Assembly (NCBI RefSeq): GCF_000003855.2
Contig: NW_003101665.1
Span: 124,001 to 188,000, forward strand
Direction: 5' to 3'
Length of the DNA stretch: 64,000 bases
Source: Blastomyces gilchristii SLH14081
Lineage: Eukaryota > Ascomycota > Eurotiomycetes > Onygenales > Ajellomycetaceae
Part shown: positions 1-13,140 of the stretch, piece by piece
Position numbering within the stretch: position 1 is the first letter of the stretch
Layout of the letters: every line of letters begins with the position of its first letter
Position numbers and translations under genes: made by a program
Notes under the pieces: generated by a model
Told to the model about the DNA's origin: nothing
The model's database searches: none
Seen by the model: the letters and a program-made list of their open reading frames with translations, nothing else

Positions 1-894
1 TTCCTTATTCAGAAAAAGAATCTCTGAAAATCAGTAATAGAATCTCTGTTAAATACAATAATTCTATTTGAGAGAGATGAAAAGTGAGACAAATTCATTC
101 TTTATAATATTTCAGTTGAAATTTTTAACTGTGAAGAAGAAATACTACTTCTTAAAAATAAATTAGAAGAATACAATTCTATTTAACTGAGAAAAAAGTC
201 TGTATGACTAAATTCAATTGAGTTTAGATAAAGGAGAAGAAATGCCTCTGTTCTAGTATATATAAAGATACTTAAATAATCAAAGATCTCTGAAGTAAGA
301 GTAGCAGATTTGAAAATGAGACTTCATGAATACAAATGAATCTCAAAGCTCAAACACAGTGTTTAAACTGTCAAAGATATGAACACTTTGTAATCTCTTG
401 TTTTAGAGACTCAAAATGTGTATTCTATGCTAGAGATCATAAAACTAGTAAGTATAAATATGAAACATGCTTAAAAAGAGATGAAATATATCAACACACT
501 CTGCTTAAATACTCTAATTGTAAAGAAAAAACATGCATCTAGCTCAAAAGAATGCACATTTACTTCAAGAACTCAAAAGAACTGAAGAAAAGATAAAGCT
601 CAAAGTCAATTTAAAACTGAAGAGAATAGTCAAGTCAGTAAACCTACAACTGTAAGCTTAAAAACAAGAAACTCTCAACTATTTAAATCTTCAAACTTCA
701 ATTCTTCAGCTAAATGTAAATAGAATTTGAATTCTCAAACTTCTGTTAAGATTAGAGAATTGAGAAATGATGCTGATAATAAACTAGATAGAATGCAAGC
801 AGTTGAGATTCCTGCTTTTTAAAATAGTTATAATCTACTATCTGATGATAGTGATTAGATTCTACTCTATTTCTCCTCTCTTTTAGTATGAATA
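1..894 (+). pseudogene. 5' part of a Tad-like LINE (ORF1/gag region), interrupted
   Basis: This is the 5' portion of the same LINE family that lies full length on the minus strand at 39965-45419; position 1 matches the complement of about 45180. It encodes the remains of the LINE ORF1 RNA-binding protein. An open stretch at 336-542 carries cysteine/histidine knuckles (CLNCQRYEHF followed by further Cys and His residues), as expected for the nucleic-acid-binding tail of ORF1. Homology to the full copy runs to about 890 and stops where the Gypsy LTR begins at 895, so the LINE was the older resident. No complete reading frame survives. The left end is cut by the window. Confidence 0.7.
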
Positions 895-1061
895 TGTGGT
901 TCGGAAGAATGTACGACTGCTGGATAATAACACGGCCGCTTCCGAACATGCTTACGAATGTAAAGAAGTCATAGCAGCTACTAATTAATTTAGTATAACA
1001 TATATAAGAAGTCAGTGTACACCTGTAATCATACACTGACTTAAGCAATCTTTGAATCACA
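895..1061 (+). repeat. 5' LTR of Gypsy element 1 (167 bp)
   Basis: Begins TGTGGTTCGG and ends TTTGAATCACA, matching the 196-bp LTRs of the element at 14719. It is 29 bp shorter because it has only one copy of the 29-bp unit that is duplicated in the other LTRs. It keeps several CG dinucleotides although the body of the element has nearly none. Confidence 0.85.
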
Positions 1062-1412
1062 TCAGATAGCATGTCTAGAAACTAGTAAGAAGTGCAGACT
1101 TCTTCAGAGCATGATAAGTTCATCTACAAAGTGATTTATAGTAATCATGTCAGTGTGGTTCTAAAATGCCTCAAAAGATAGTGTATGAAGAAGTAGTGAG
1201 TAGAAGAGTATTCAATTGATGTCACTCTGCTTATTGAGGAAAGATTTCTCACTCAGACAAATATCACATATGCGAACAGATGAGGTGTGAGAAAGAGAAT
1301 GAGAGTGATGAATCAGATTCAAAGAAAATCACTCTCTACTCAGAAGAATAAAAGAAGAGTGATTATCACTGAAGTTGTACAATGATAATAGAAAATGAAA
1401 ATCAGAAATCAT

Positions 1413-1476
1413 GTAATAATATAATAATATAATAATATAATAATATAATAATATAATAATATAACAATATAATAAT
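1413..1476. repeat. 8-bp tandem repeat (ATAATAAT)n in gag region
   Basis: About seven units of an 8-bp AT repeat. The sister element has a much shorter array at about 15260-15295, so the array expanded or contracted after the copies separated. Confidence 0.8.
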
Positions 1477-4400
1477 AGACACTGTATAATTAATAAGAAA
1501 TCACTGAAATGAACATCTTCTCTAGTCAATATAAACAATAACACCCTTCTCTGCTATCTAAACTGAAAGGTATGTAGACTCTCTTAGAGAGTTTACTGAA
1601 AGTAGTAAGAAAAGCAGCTCAGACTGCTGAACTGAAAGTAAAACTCTGTATGTGTATAAGAATTCTAAATGAGATTAAGGCCTTGTATATACAGTGACAG
1701 ACTGAGATGAAAGCTAAGCAATAATTAATATTCACTGTGAATCAGATATTTACTATGAAGAGCTTCATCAACACAATCATCATTATGAATAAGAATAGGA
1801 AAAACCAGGTTATAGACTTACAGTGAGAGATTAAATGATTATACAGATAGATAATTACACTGAATCTGAAGATCTTATTATAATTGTTCATAATTGCTTT
1901 AAAAGTGTATATATTATCTGAGATCATAGTGTAGAATGAGAATCTGAATATGAAATATATCAAGCTAAGAGATCTGCTGAAGTGATCAAGCTTTAATGAT
2001 AACTGAAAAAATAATACTATAATTAACTAACTAAGTCAGATGTGATTATATTATTGAATTAAATATAATCTTACAGACAGATAGTTAACAGAATTTCAAC
2101 AAGTCTTAAGATCTGCTGTGTTTTTACATGAAAAAGTGAAGTTATTATGAATAATTAGTAAAAAGATGAATCTCACAGACTCAGAGTAATATTTATTTTC
2201 ATAAACATGAAATGAGTTTTTCAAATAAATCTTACATAACTTTGAGAAAGTGAATGTATAAGACAAGTATCATAAATACTTTACTGAGTGTAGATAAGTG
2301 AGTAATCTTATATTATACTTCATACACTTCAGCTTATACTATCTTATGTTAAATGAAGAGCTTTCAACATCTTTCTATTTACAGATCTTTATTCATAATC
2401 TTATATCTGAGTTAAGAGTGAAATGAAAATGCTTAATCTTATAATCAGGTACAGTGAAAGAAGTATACAACATTCTCATTATACAGAAGTAAGTAAGTTA
2501 ATTATAATAGAAAATACTGCAATTGAGTATATCTTAGCAGAGAATAGATAATCAGACTTCTATAACACAAGTTATATACTTAGATACAGTGAATCTAGAT
2601 TTGAATATCATCACTAAAGCACTGAATTCTCTGAAAAAGAAATCTTCTGAGTGAAAATCTTGATATTATAAGTATCAAGCTTGCTTCAACTGCAGATGTT
2701 AAAATCATGATATAAAAGATTATACACAGTGTATACTGTTAAGAGAGTTAAAAAACTAGCATAATCAGTGAGCTCAGAGACACTCACTGATATTCTATAA
2801 AAAGTCTTCAAAGTGAAAGAAATACTTATGTCAGATGACTCACTGAATTCTGTGAATATAAAGAGAAAGCAGACTTCTGACTGAGATATAAGTGAGAATG
2901 AAGCAGATGCTCATCTTAATATCTTGAGATCTGAAATGTTAATGTATGAAGAACACTTAAATAAGAATTAAGAGATAACTATAAAAGTGTTAGTAAACAC
3001 AGAAGCTTCTACATAATATATTAATAATTATATTATTCAAAGACTGAAAGAGGTCTGCTGAGTGAAACATTCTCAATGTATAAGATTGTCTGATAACTGA
3101 TATTTAGTATTACTTATAAGAGTAAGAGTTCTCTTGCACTTCAGAGAATAATCTTGCTATATTTATACACAAGAGCTGCAGAATGTGAAATACAACCTTA
3201 TTCTCAGACTCAATTGATTTCAAAGATTCAATTTGCAGATTCAATGATGTATGTATTATATACAGTTAACTGATAGAAAGAAACTGATTCATACAATTCT
3301 ATTAACTGATATAAGAAGAACATTTCATATCTCTGATATAGAAGAGTTAAATCTGCTTATATATTAATAAGTAAAGAGAATGATTTACAAGATCTCATCT
3401 GAAAGTATTCTGTATGTAATACAGAATCTGAAAGTGAAGAAAATCAAGATAAAGAATATGTAAGAGAATAAGTGTATGAAGAAACTTCTGAAGAAGTATG
3501 AGAAGATCTTCTGAACAGATCTTTCACTGAAATTACTATCAGAATGAGGATTTGTACATGATATTAACACAGAGAATATGAAACCAGTCAATTAAAATGT
3601 GTACTCTCAGTCACAAACACATCTTAAAGAATAGAAGTGTCAGATCACAGACCTTCTGAAATGTAGTCTTATATAACTCTTATTAAGTATGTAAGACTTC
3701 TCAGTTCTATTTAATAAAAAGATAGTAGAGAAGTGATGAATATGTATTAATTATCAAGTACTTAATATGCTTATAATCAAGAATGAATATTCACTGCTAT
3801 AAATCTAACAATAGTTGAATACAGTTAAAGATATCTAATATCTATCAAAAATTGATCTTCTCTCAGAATACTAACAGATCTGTGTAAATGAACTATCAGT
3901 ACTGTGAATCATATTTAATATATAATGAGAGAAGTTTGAATTTCTGATAATGTTATTTAATCTGATAAATATGTCTGTCATCTTTCAAATGATGATGAAT
4001 ATAATTCTTTATAAATAGAATGAAATCTCATATCTTATATATCTGAATAATATTCTAGTCTTCTTAAACTTATATAATGAATATCTAAAGTATTACAATG
4101 AAGTGCTTATAACTCTAACAGAGTATAAGCTCTATATTAAATTAATAAAGTGTGTGTTTGAAATGAAAGAGTTGAAGTTTATAGAATATGTAGTGAGTGA
4201 TAACTGTATATATCTCATTTCAGAGAAATTGAATGTTATAGTGAATTGACTATGACTGAGAAATATACATTATATATAACAGTTTGTTGAGTTAATCTCA
4301 TATTACTGCAGATTTATCAAAGATTTTATATAAATAGCAGCATCACTCTCAGATCTCTTCAGAGAATCAGATGTCAATCTGTAAAAGAAGAAGTTTTGTT

Positions 4401-5026
4401 CAATTATTTGAAATACTGTGTATGAAGAGATCTTTCTCACACTGAGAGAATATATAATAATATTCTCAGTGCTTATTCAATCAGGTCACAATAAATCTTT
4501 CTATATTGAGATAAATATATTTAAATGAGCTATCAGAGACACTCTTCTATAAATGAGTAAGAATGATAATCTGCATCTGATAATATATGATGATAGAAAA
4601 CTATCAGATGCTGAGCTTAATTACTCAGTGTATGAAAAGAAATTGCTAGTAATTAAGCACACACTGATATTATGAAATAGATATATTAATAACAGTTATA
4701 TAATAACAGTAATCACAGATTATAAAAGCCTCATCTATCTACAATTAATGATAAAACCTTTCAAATACTTAGCATGTTAAATCTCAGAGTTTCAAGCATA
4801 TAATCTTCATATTAAATATTAAAAGAGATTGAATACTGTGATATCTGATGTAATCAGTTACAGATCTGATTTCATGAGTGAGAATTCTGTGAACTAGATA
4901 TAAGAGAAGTTCACATTAAACACACTGAGAGAATGTAAGAAATCAGAATGAGTAAATACAATAATCTCTTACTTAAAGAATGATAAGATATCAGATAACA
5001 AGTATCTTGTAAAAGTAGTAGAAAAG

Positions 5027-5310
5027 ATGCTTTCAAACTTCAAGCTGAGAAAATTAAATAATGATGTTATGCTTTACTATAATCTAGAATATGCAGAAGC
5101 TTTCTATCTGAAATATTCATTTAGATACAACTTGATGACTTATATATACAAGAAATTCAGTCACTTAGAAAGCTCTGAACTTCTAAGTGTACTTGAATTA
5201 AGAGTGTACTGATCAAGTATGACTGAGAACATTCAGATGTATGCTTATAAGTGTCTGAATTGTCAGGTTGTGAAAGAATCTAAGAAAGAATTAGAATGTG
5301 AGAAAGTATA
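5027..5310 (+). pseudogene. integrase zinc-binding (HHCC) remnant, Gypsy element 1
   Basis: The translated remnant keeps the spacing of a retroviral-type integrase N-terminal zinc domain: a His near the FSHLESSE segment, then CLNCQ as the cysteine pair. The sister copy at 18784-19134 reads VYWPSMAENIQ where this copy has TGA for the Trp codon and SMTEN, a direct example of GG-to-GA decay. The integrase catalytic core that should follow is replaced by the MITE fragment. Confidence 0.75.
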
Positions 5311-5322
5311 ACATCAGATGAA

Positions 5323-5425
5323 ATTAGACTGACTGACAGAACTATGAATTTCACATTTGATTTCATTTAATCTGATCTCATACATTTCTTGACATGAGTC
5401 CCATCAGAACTAAGCATCAAAAAAA
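5323..5425. mobile_element. truncated MITE (TA-GACTG family)
   Basis: About 100 bp matching one end of the 505-bp MITE at 13429-13935. It begins after TA with GACTGACTGAC and continues through the shared stretch ending near a run of A. Homology is then lost and the other terminus is not visible nearby. Confidence 0.65.
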
Positions 5426-6670
5426 TCTGAAAATAAATCATTTCTGAGAGAAATGATGTGAAAAATATTCAGATTTAATATAAGAACAGTGAAATGAGAG
5501 TAATTTCTCAGAATAAACTGTGAAAGATGATCATTCTTTCAAAATCAGAATGAAACTGAGACTGAAGATCAAATTCAGTCTTATTCAGTGTATTCAGTAA
5601 TTGCTTACATAATCAGAATTTGGTAATAATTATTGATAATACTCATGAAACAACTAAATACATTCTTATACAAGTGTATTCTTTACTTTCTCATGAAAAC
5701 TACACTTCTCTGATATACTGTGATCAGAGGTATTAAACTGTCTGATAATTTCATATTTTATAATTATAAGTTTCTTGATTATTTCTCCTTGTAATTGTCT
5801 CTAATAATAGTGATAAATATCTCAGCTTGAGTTGAACTTTTACTTTATTCTCATCTCTATCAATGAAATTGCTAGAATATCATGTATTATCAGTGTAACA
5901 GTTAAATATGTACTCTTAACAATTTTTTATAACTCTAGAATTGATTTAGTGTGTAAATTTATTAAATTATCTTGAAGATAGTGATTAAATTCAGTTTTAC
6001 AAGTATGTAGTTTTGTCTAATTTTTAATTGTAATTAATGTATATAAGTTCTGTTTCAAAGTTAGTATTATAGTTCTATATAATATAAAGTGTTATCAAAG
6101 ATTATTACTTATTAGAGAATTGTATTTCACTGTCTTCACATCTCTAATATCTGCTTATTCAAATCTCTGATAGTTGACTTTGTAATAGTCTTGAGCTAAT
6201 TTAACATATGAGTCTCATTTCTTCTCTGTTTAATCTTAAGAAGTGTAGATATTAACTTGATAGAAGAGATCTAGTAGAGCTGCTATAGCATAGTACTCTG
6301 TAAAAGATTTTTCAGTTTTACTGTAATAATATATCAGTTTATCTCTTACAGTAAAAATAACCTGCACTATAGCATTATCTCAGACTGAATTTCTTTTTAA
6401 GTGATTCAACTGCTTCTCAAAATAAGTAAATAAACTGTTATACACTCATCAGACTAACTGCAGCATTAATATATGAGTGATTGAGACTGTCTTTATTATT
6501 TTATAAAACTGAATCAATAAATCAATCACATATTTCAACTGAGTTCACTTTATATCAGAAAGTTTCAATGTCTGAATCTTTTTCTATTCAGAGTGTTACA
6601 CTTAATAATTAATTATCTGATATATTTGAAGAGCTTAAACAGTTATCTTATATATTAAACTTTATCATAT
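5426..6670 (-). pseudogene. hAT transposase remnant, C-terminal half
   Basis: The minus-strand translation contains segments typical of the C-terminal half of hAT transposases. The clearest is a stretch reading YYYSKTEKSFTEYYAIAALL at about 6279-6345, equivalent to the conserved region before the dimerisation domain. The N-terminal half lies at 12350-13140 on the same strand, and the two halves are separated by a complete Gypsy element with CATAT target duplications, so this was one gene before that insertion. Frames are broken. The exact ends and terminal repeats could not be found. Confidence 0.6.
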
Positions 6671-6979
6671 TGTAAGAGGCCTACGCCGAATAGATCGGTA
6701 TAATATTGATAGGTCTTATATAACAAAGATAAAAACATTAGAGAAGAAAAGAAAGAGAAAGTGCAAGAATCAGTGATCAAGGTGAATATTTATACACATA
6801 TGTGGTGGTGTATGCAGTGGAGCTTCGGGGCGGAAGAATATACACATGTTCATAGCAGCCGAGGATCGGTGATCAAGAATGGCTGAGAATTGAAGTGTAT
6901 GTATTTGAGAATAAAGTAGTTGAAATCTGTGAAGTGTAATGAAATAGTCTATATGATTGATTGGATGCAGCTCATCACA
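6671..6979 (-). repeat. 3' LTR of Gypsy element 3
   Basis: 309 bp, the same length as its partner at 12041-12349, TG...CA ends. The two LTRs differ mainly by C/T and G/A changes. CG-containing words such as CGGGGCGGAAG are kept. Confidence 0.9.
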
Positions 6980-9900
6980 TTAGCCCTCTCTTTCAGAAGC
7001 AGTTCTTATTGGTCAAGAGCTGCTATTTCAGATAACATGAACCTCAGAGTTCAGATCAGTTGATTGTAGCTGACTCATTTCATAAGATATTACTAGCTGC
7101 AGTTACAGAGTCTCTCATTGAGAATATTCTCAATCTCTCACTCAAGCTCATTATCTTCTTCTATGATGTCTGGTGACTGTCAGTCAGAAGTCAGTTGAGA
7201 AGAGAATGAATCAGTGATAGTACAGTGAAGCAAGCTTGTGTGAAATACATTATAAATCTCTGATGATGTGTCAAGGCAGTAGTTGTGACTATCTAGAACT
7301 TCTATCACTTTATACTTGATATGACAGTAATCTAGTGTATGAGATGGACATGTGATTCATATGTTCTTAAGATTCAATCATATCAGATCTTCTATCTTAT
7401 ATTGTTCAGCAGAGTCTCAGTGAACATTGATTTAGTTCTCTTAATCTTGTTTCACAGTTGTCATGAAGACCTCTGCTTAATCACAGGTATTTTAAAGCTT
7501 TATTACTATATTGTCAGTGATCTGAATTGAACTGTGAGAATCTGGTGTGAACTGTGTAGTCTCTAGAAGATTCAATACTTCTATGTGATATTCATGTGTA
7601 AGAAAGAATGAGCTTACATCTGTTGAAATGACATCTTGATCATTGATAGTGATCTCTGTGTGTAGAAGAAGATCATGTCAATCATCTTATAAGTGATTGC
7701 AGAACTGACAGAGATAATTCTTCACAGTCTGAATTGTCTGTTCTAATGTATCATCAGTCTCAGAGTGATAGACAGTTGATAGACAGCATATAATCTTGAG
7801 AACTTGACAGATTCTTGTTTAAAGAGTGCTCATGAATTGATGACTCTGATCTGATACTATAGATCTCAGTAATTCATATATCTGATAGAACAGGCTCTGT
7901 AGAAAAGCTTCAGTGACTTGTTCAGTATTCATCTTATCACAAGATTTCAATATTACATCTTTGCTCAGTCAATTCATAATGATTAGAATGTTTCTACAAT
8001 TCTTGCTCTCAGATAGATTGACAGTGAAGTCAATTACTACATCTCATCAGATTCTATCAGAGATATTGAGTGATTTCAATAGATCTTTTCTACAGTTCTT
8101 TCATGAGATAATAGAAGAACAGTGATTACAGTTTCAGACAAAGAATCTGATACTGTTTAATATCTCAGGCTAGTAGAACTCTCAGAAGATTATTCTATAC
8201 AGTTGTTTACAGCCTGAATAACTGATTATACATAAATCATGCATCTCTTGTATTATCTGAGTGTGTAAGAATTCAGAGTGAAGAACTCAGTATTGTTCAC
8301 AGAATTATAGAGTGTTATTATCATCAATTGAATATTCTGAGATATCAGTTCTTATACATAGTTCTGAGAAAAATCAGAGTGCTTCTTGATATAATGCTTC
8401 AGTAAGAGTCTGAAGAAGTTCATTCATCTAAGCTGCTATATATCACAGTTCATTCAGTGTAGAGAAAGTGAAGATATCAATGACAGTTCTAACTGAAGAA
8501 GTATATATAGTGTCATGAACTGTTTTATCTTGATTAACTAGTATCTTCAGATTCAAGAGCTGATGCTCTTGATTCATTCAGTGAGTATCTGTTATATCAG
8601 ATGACATATCTTACTCTCATCATAAGAGAGCATCTATCATTGAGTTCTGGCTATCAGAATAGTAGTGTATTATAAAATGAAAGCAGCTTAAGAACTCAGA
8701 TCATCATATCTATCATTTAGTGAGTTTACAGATAGTTGTGAAGTATTTGAGATTCTTATGATCTGTGACTATCTCAAATTTGAAGATACTTCAGAGTTCA
8801 GAGTCTCATTCTTCTAAACAGTGTATAATTGTGAGAAGTTTCTTATCATAGATCTTATAATTGCATTCAGCAGAACTCAGTTTCTTAGATATGAAAACAT
8901 ATAATTGTAGAATATCTTCATCATTATATTATAATATCACTTCTTCTGTTATATAGTCAGAGGAATCAGCTTTAACAACTGTCTTATGATCAGAATCAAA
9001 TGTTATTAGCAGAGAAGTATTAATGAATATCTTCTTCATCTGTATAAATGCAGCTTCAGTATTCACTGATCATTGAAATACTGAGTCTTTCTTAGTGAGA
9101 TCTGTAAGTGATCTCACAATATCTAAGAAGTTTTATATAAATCACTGATAGAAGTTAGTAAATCTGATGAAGCTTTATACATCTTTCACAGTACACAGAG
9201 CTTCTCATTCAAGAATAATAGAGACTTTCTCAGAATTCATTCAAATTCCCTTGTCAGCTTCTATAATAAAACTCAGATACTTGATACTCTTGACTTTAAA
9301 ATCATACTTATCAATATCTATTAGTAGTTCTGCTTCTTATAGCTGTTGTAATATCTTTCACACATACTCTTAATATTCTTTTCTGAATTCATTGATGAAG
9401 ATGAGAATGTCATCTAGATAAGCAGATACAAACTCATTAAGAAAATCTCAGAGTGCTCAGTTAATATACTTCTGAAATGTACTGAGAACATTAGTCAGTT
9501 CAAAGAATGTGACTATTCATTTAAAGAGACTATAACATGTTCAGAATGCTGTAAGTCATTCATCTTCTTCAGTGATATAAATCTTATGAAACACAGTGAT
9601 GACATCTAGTTTTATAAACTATTGAGCTCACTCAATCCATGCTAGAATTTCATTGATGAGAGATAAGAAGTATTGATCTTTCTTTATTAATCTGTTCAGA
9701 TCTCAGTAGTTCACACAGAATTAAAGTTCTTTATCTGATTTCTTTGTAAAGAGAATAGAGGCTGCAGCAGAAGAGTTACTAATATATATGAATTCTTTAT
9801 TCAACAGATCATTGAGTGTCTTTTGAAAAAGAAGAAGTTCATCTCAGAATATATTATAAAGAGAGTCTCATAACAGTTTAAGTTTCTTATCATTCTTTTT

Positions 9901-10931
9901 CTCTAACTTGATACTGTGATTCACTTCAGAATCTTGTAAGAGAAGTATGTTTATAATATTATCTTATTAAAAGATATCTAGATCATAATATTATTAAGAG
10001 AGTTTTATATGAGAATCTGTTATTATAATACAGAATAATTTTTCTAGAGTCTTTTTAATATCAGTCAGACTGATGAAATAGATTGATATATGATTCTGCT
10101 ATCAGTAATTCTTTCAGTGACTTCTTTTTCTGAGCATTTCATAGATGTTGACAGAGATCTGTGTCAGATCAATAGTCTTGTAAATATCATCTTCATGAAT
10201 TCTATCATTATTAGAGAATATCAAGCTTCTGTTTCAAGTATTCAATAAGATGTCTTATTCAGATAGTCAGACAAGTTCTAATATAAGATTCTAATCAAGA
10301 TTATTAACTTCATATACATAGACATCTTCATATTAATGTTCTCTCACATCTATGATCAGCTTCATCATGTAACAGGTACAAATGTCTTTTAAATCATCAA
10401 ATTCTGTAAGAAGTTAAGATTTTGATAAAGAGATATACTGAAGATTATGATGTCTTATAACTGAAGATTTTATCATTGCATAGTAATATAGACTGCTGTC
10501 TATCATGACTTTCATATTATATATATTATCAATCACAGTAGATACAAGAATTGCATTTATTATTATCTTCTCTTCAAATCATTATCATCTGATCTCTTCA
10601 AGCTTCTGTTTATAAATTTAAACAGAAGTTAATCTTTTCTCTGTTTCACTAAGACATTCTCATAGTTATCTTCTGAATCTTTCTCTAATGTAACATGATT
10701 GATACAGACAGATACTGATTCATTCTTTGAATAAGAAGACACTGATCTTTCTCTTGAGTATGAAGATGTATAGATTAATCAGTAGTTGAAAACAATGTGT
10801 TCTGATCAGTTACAGTTGATGCACACTTTATATTGATATTAATCAGTGACTTCTTTAGAAGTGATCTCAGAGACTCAGAAGTCTGTCTGAACAGTAGAGA
10901 CCCTTGCTTATATATAGACATTCAAGTCTAC

Positions 10932-11156
10932 TCAATTCATAGCATCTGCATCATTGTTATTCCTCAGTGCAGGTGTATAAGTTGCTGAGATGTAACATCT
11001 TCTATTACTGTTCTGTATATTCTTGAGCTTGATAAGACAGTCATTCATTGTCTGAAGCTGTGTGTAGAAGTCTTCATAAGTCTGGTCTTTATCTGAACTT
11101 ACAAGAGTCTGTAAGAGTTTAAAAGTTAATGTCTTCTTAAGTATACTAATCTTCAT
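10932..11156 (-). pseudogene. gag fragment of Gypsy element 3
   Basis: A 74-codon open stretch upstream (in minus orientation) of the CCHC knuckle, in the position of the C-terminal gag capsid region. It contains a hydrophilic helix-like segment (KDQTYEDFYTQLQTMNDCLI) resembling Gypsy gag. It is only a fragment: stops flank it on both sides. Confidence 0.55.
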
Positions 11157-12040
11157 TCAATTCTCTCAAGATTGATCACCTGCTTCTAGAATCTTGATGT
11201 TAAAGTCAGGAATAAATGTTATAAGAGAAGTATTTCTCTGTAAGATGCTCTGTAGCCAATCTAATGCTTTCTGTTATATAACAGTGTCTCAGAACAGGAT
11301 ATCAAGATATTTCATGATATTATTAGATATTTATAATACTGATTCACATGCTTTCATTCATGAATAAAACTTCTGTTTTATGTGATCTTTCAATTGTTTA
11401 TTGATATATCAATCTTGATTGATTAATAAACTGATGACATCTTCATCTACACTCAGTTTCACAAGTATTTTCATCCTTCATGATGAGTAGAGAGTGAGAT
11501 CAGAAGTATTAAAATATATGAGAGTATCTAAGTATTCTTTCAGTGCTTTTGTATTCAATTCTGTAGATGTTGAAATCACATGAGTTAATCATTGAATCTC
11601 TTCATATTGACATTGTTAAGTTGCATGTATATCAGCTATTTATTATTGTTATAGTTTCAACATTGCTCAGAGCCACTGTGACACTGTGTCTATACTTGTG
11701 TTCAGAGATTCTCTTATATTATTGTTAGATATGATTATATTGTTTGTCAGATGTGTGATATCTGTGAAATCTAAAGAAGTGTAATTATATGAATATCTCA
11801 TACATCTGAGTGTCAGAACTCTTGAGTCTTTCACTGATATTCTTTTTATAGAATCTTATTACAGAGCCAGAGTGACTGACAAGCAGCTTCTATCTGAGAA
11901 CTCAGTGTCTACTTAACTGTTTCTCTATTTCTTACATGTTATTATGCATTCAGATATCTCTTGATGAATAATTGTTTCTGATGAGAAGATAATGTGTGAA
12001 TAATCATTTTCTAATAAGAAGACAATGAACATTTTTATAG

Positions 12041-12349
12041 TGTAAGAGGCCTACACTGAATAGATCAGTATAATATTGATAGGTCTTATATAACAAAGAT
12101 AAAAATGTTAGAGAAGGAAAGAAAGAGAAAGTGTGAGAATCAGTGATTGAGGTGGATATTTATATGTGTATGTGGTGGTGTACACGGTGGAGCTTCAGGG
12201 CGGAAGAATATACGCGCGTTCGTAGTGGCCGAGAATCAGCAATCGAGAATGGCCGAGAATCGGAGCATACATGTTCAAGAATGAAGTGGTTGGAATCTGT
12301 GAAGTGTAACAGAATAGTCTATATGATTGATTGAGCGCAGCCCGCCACA
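12041..12349 (-). repeat. 5' LTR of Gypsy element 3
   Basis: Partner of 6671-6979. It retains more CG than the other LTR (for example ACGCGCGTTCG), so the two LTRs have decayed unequally since insertion. Confidence 0.9.
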
Positions 12350-13140
12350 CATATTCTAACATTCTGTATCATATTCAGTGATATGACTGATTTATTTATT
12401 TATTGAATATCATGAAATTATTGTTATTATTTAGAGAAGATATAAATTATATTAGAAATGTTTTGAATCTATAATATTTAAATTATTAGTCAATCTATTC
12501 AAAATTAACAGTAATGTGATTAAAAAAGTGTTATTAAAAAGCAATATTAAAAAGTATTATTAAAAATTATTATGTTTTGTAAAGTGAATGTAAAAGTTAC
12601 TTAAGTAGTTACTTTTATCTTATTCTTATCTCAAGAATCAGTTATCTCATTATTTATTATCTTGATATTAAGATTCTTTATCAGTGTTTGTATCACAAGT
12701 TGAATCACATGAGCAATGCAGAGAATATGACCTTGTTTATTATTTCAGAAATACAGAGTTAATTTTTACTTCAAGCTCTTTATTATAGTGTAGTTATTCA
12801 CAGCATTATCAGTTGTAATTGTAAGAAGACTGAAATTAATATCTCAATAGTTATTTTTAATTACTGTTATTAATATCTCTGTTATATAATTCTCAGTATG
12901 ACTACTGATCAATGATTTAAATTCAATTAATATCTCTTAATAAGTTCAGATCTTATCAATGTAATAACATGTAACTCTTATAAATGTAAGATTATTTATA
13001 CTAGTTTATGTATTCACTGTGAGAGACACTTTTTAATGATTCTTCAACTCTGATTCTAGATATTATATATTGACTTTGTAGTGTGTCTCAAGGTTGAACT
13101 GAAGACATGATTAATATGAAATATGAAGATTTGACTTAAG
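12350..13140 (-). pseudogene. hAT transposase remnant, catalytic half
   Basis: The minus-strand translation has the hAT hallmarks in the correct order: SLTVNT-stop-TS (from DTWTS, Trp changed to stop) near 13030-12990; a Tyr-Tyr-Ile-Asp segment and EFKSLISSHT; ITTDNAVNNYT near 12830-12790; and HILCIAHVIQLVIQ near 12732-12690. These correspond to the DDE-containing region and the following RCxxHxxNL block of hAT enzymes. The rest of the protein continues at 6670 and below, across the inserted Gypsy element. There are many stops, so it is inactive. Confidence 0.7.

Larger units (their letters stand above)
895..5322 (+). mobile_element. Ty3/Gypsy element 1, 3'-incomplete, RIP-mutated
   Basis: This is a second copy of the Gypsy family seen complete at 14719-22984; the two align by eye from LTR to the integrase zinc-binding region. 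In order it has a 5' LTR, gag with a CCHC remnant near 2690-2730, a protease region, reverse transcriptase with YLNNILVF (from YLDDILVF) near 4040, RNase H near 4500-4860, and the integrase HHCC region at 5027-5310. Frames are broken throughout, largely by TGG-to-TGA changes. Homology to the sister copy ends near 5320, where a MITE end begins, so the integrase core and the 3' LTR are missing here. Confidence 0.85.
6671..12349 (-). mobile_element. complete Ty3/Gypsy element 3 on minus strand, 5679 bp
   Basis: The element has 309-bp LTRs at both ends, starting TGTAAGAGGCC on the plus strand, and is flanked by perfect 5-bp target duplications CATAT (6666-6670 and 12350-12354). Read on the minus strand it has gag (about 11600-10700), a CCHC knuckle near 10815-10770 (CINCN, then His, with the last Cys changed to Tyr), reverse transcriptase with an intact YLDDILIF near 9440-9390, RNase H, and an integrase core near 8110-7700 with QSHQFMS and SETDDTLEQT segments. 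A purine-rich tract lies just upstream of the minus-strand 3' LTR. Frames are broken by many stops. Confidence 0.9.

Noticed and set aside
5426..6670. 3' part of Gypsy element 1 continuing after the MITE fragment
   Set aside because: It does not match the equivalent part of element 2 (19140 onward), and the minus strand shows hAT motifs instead.
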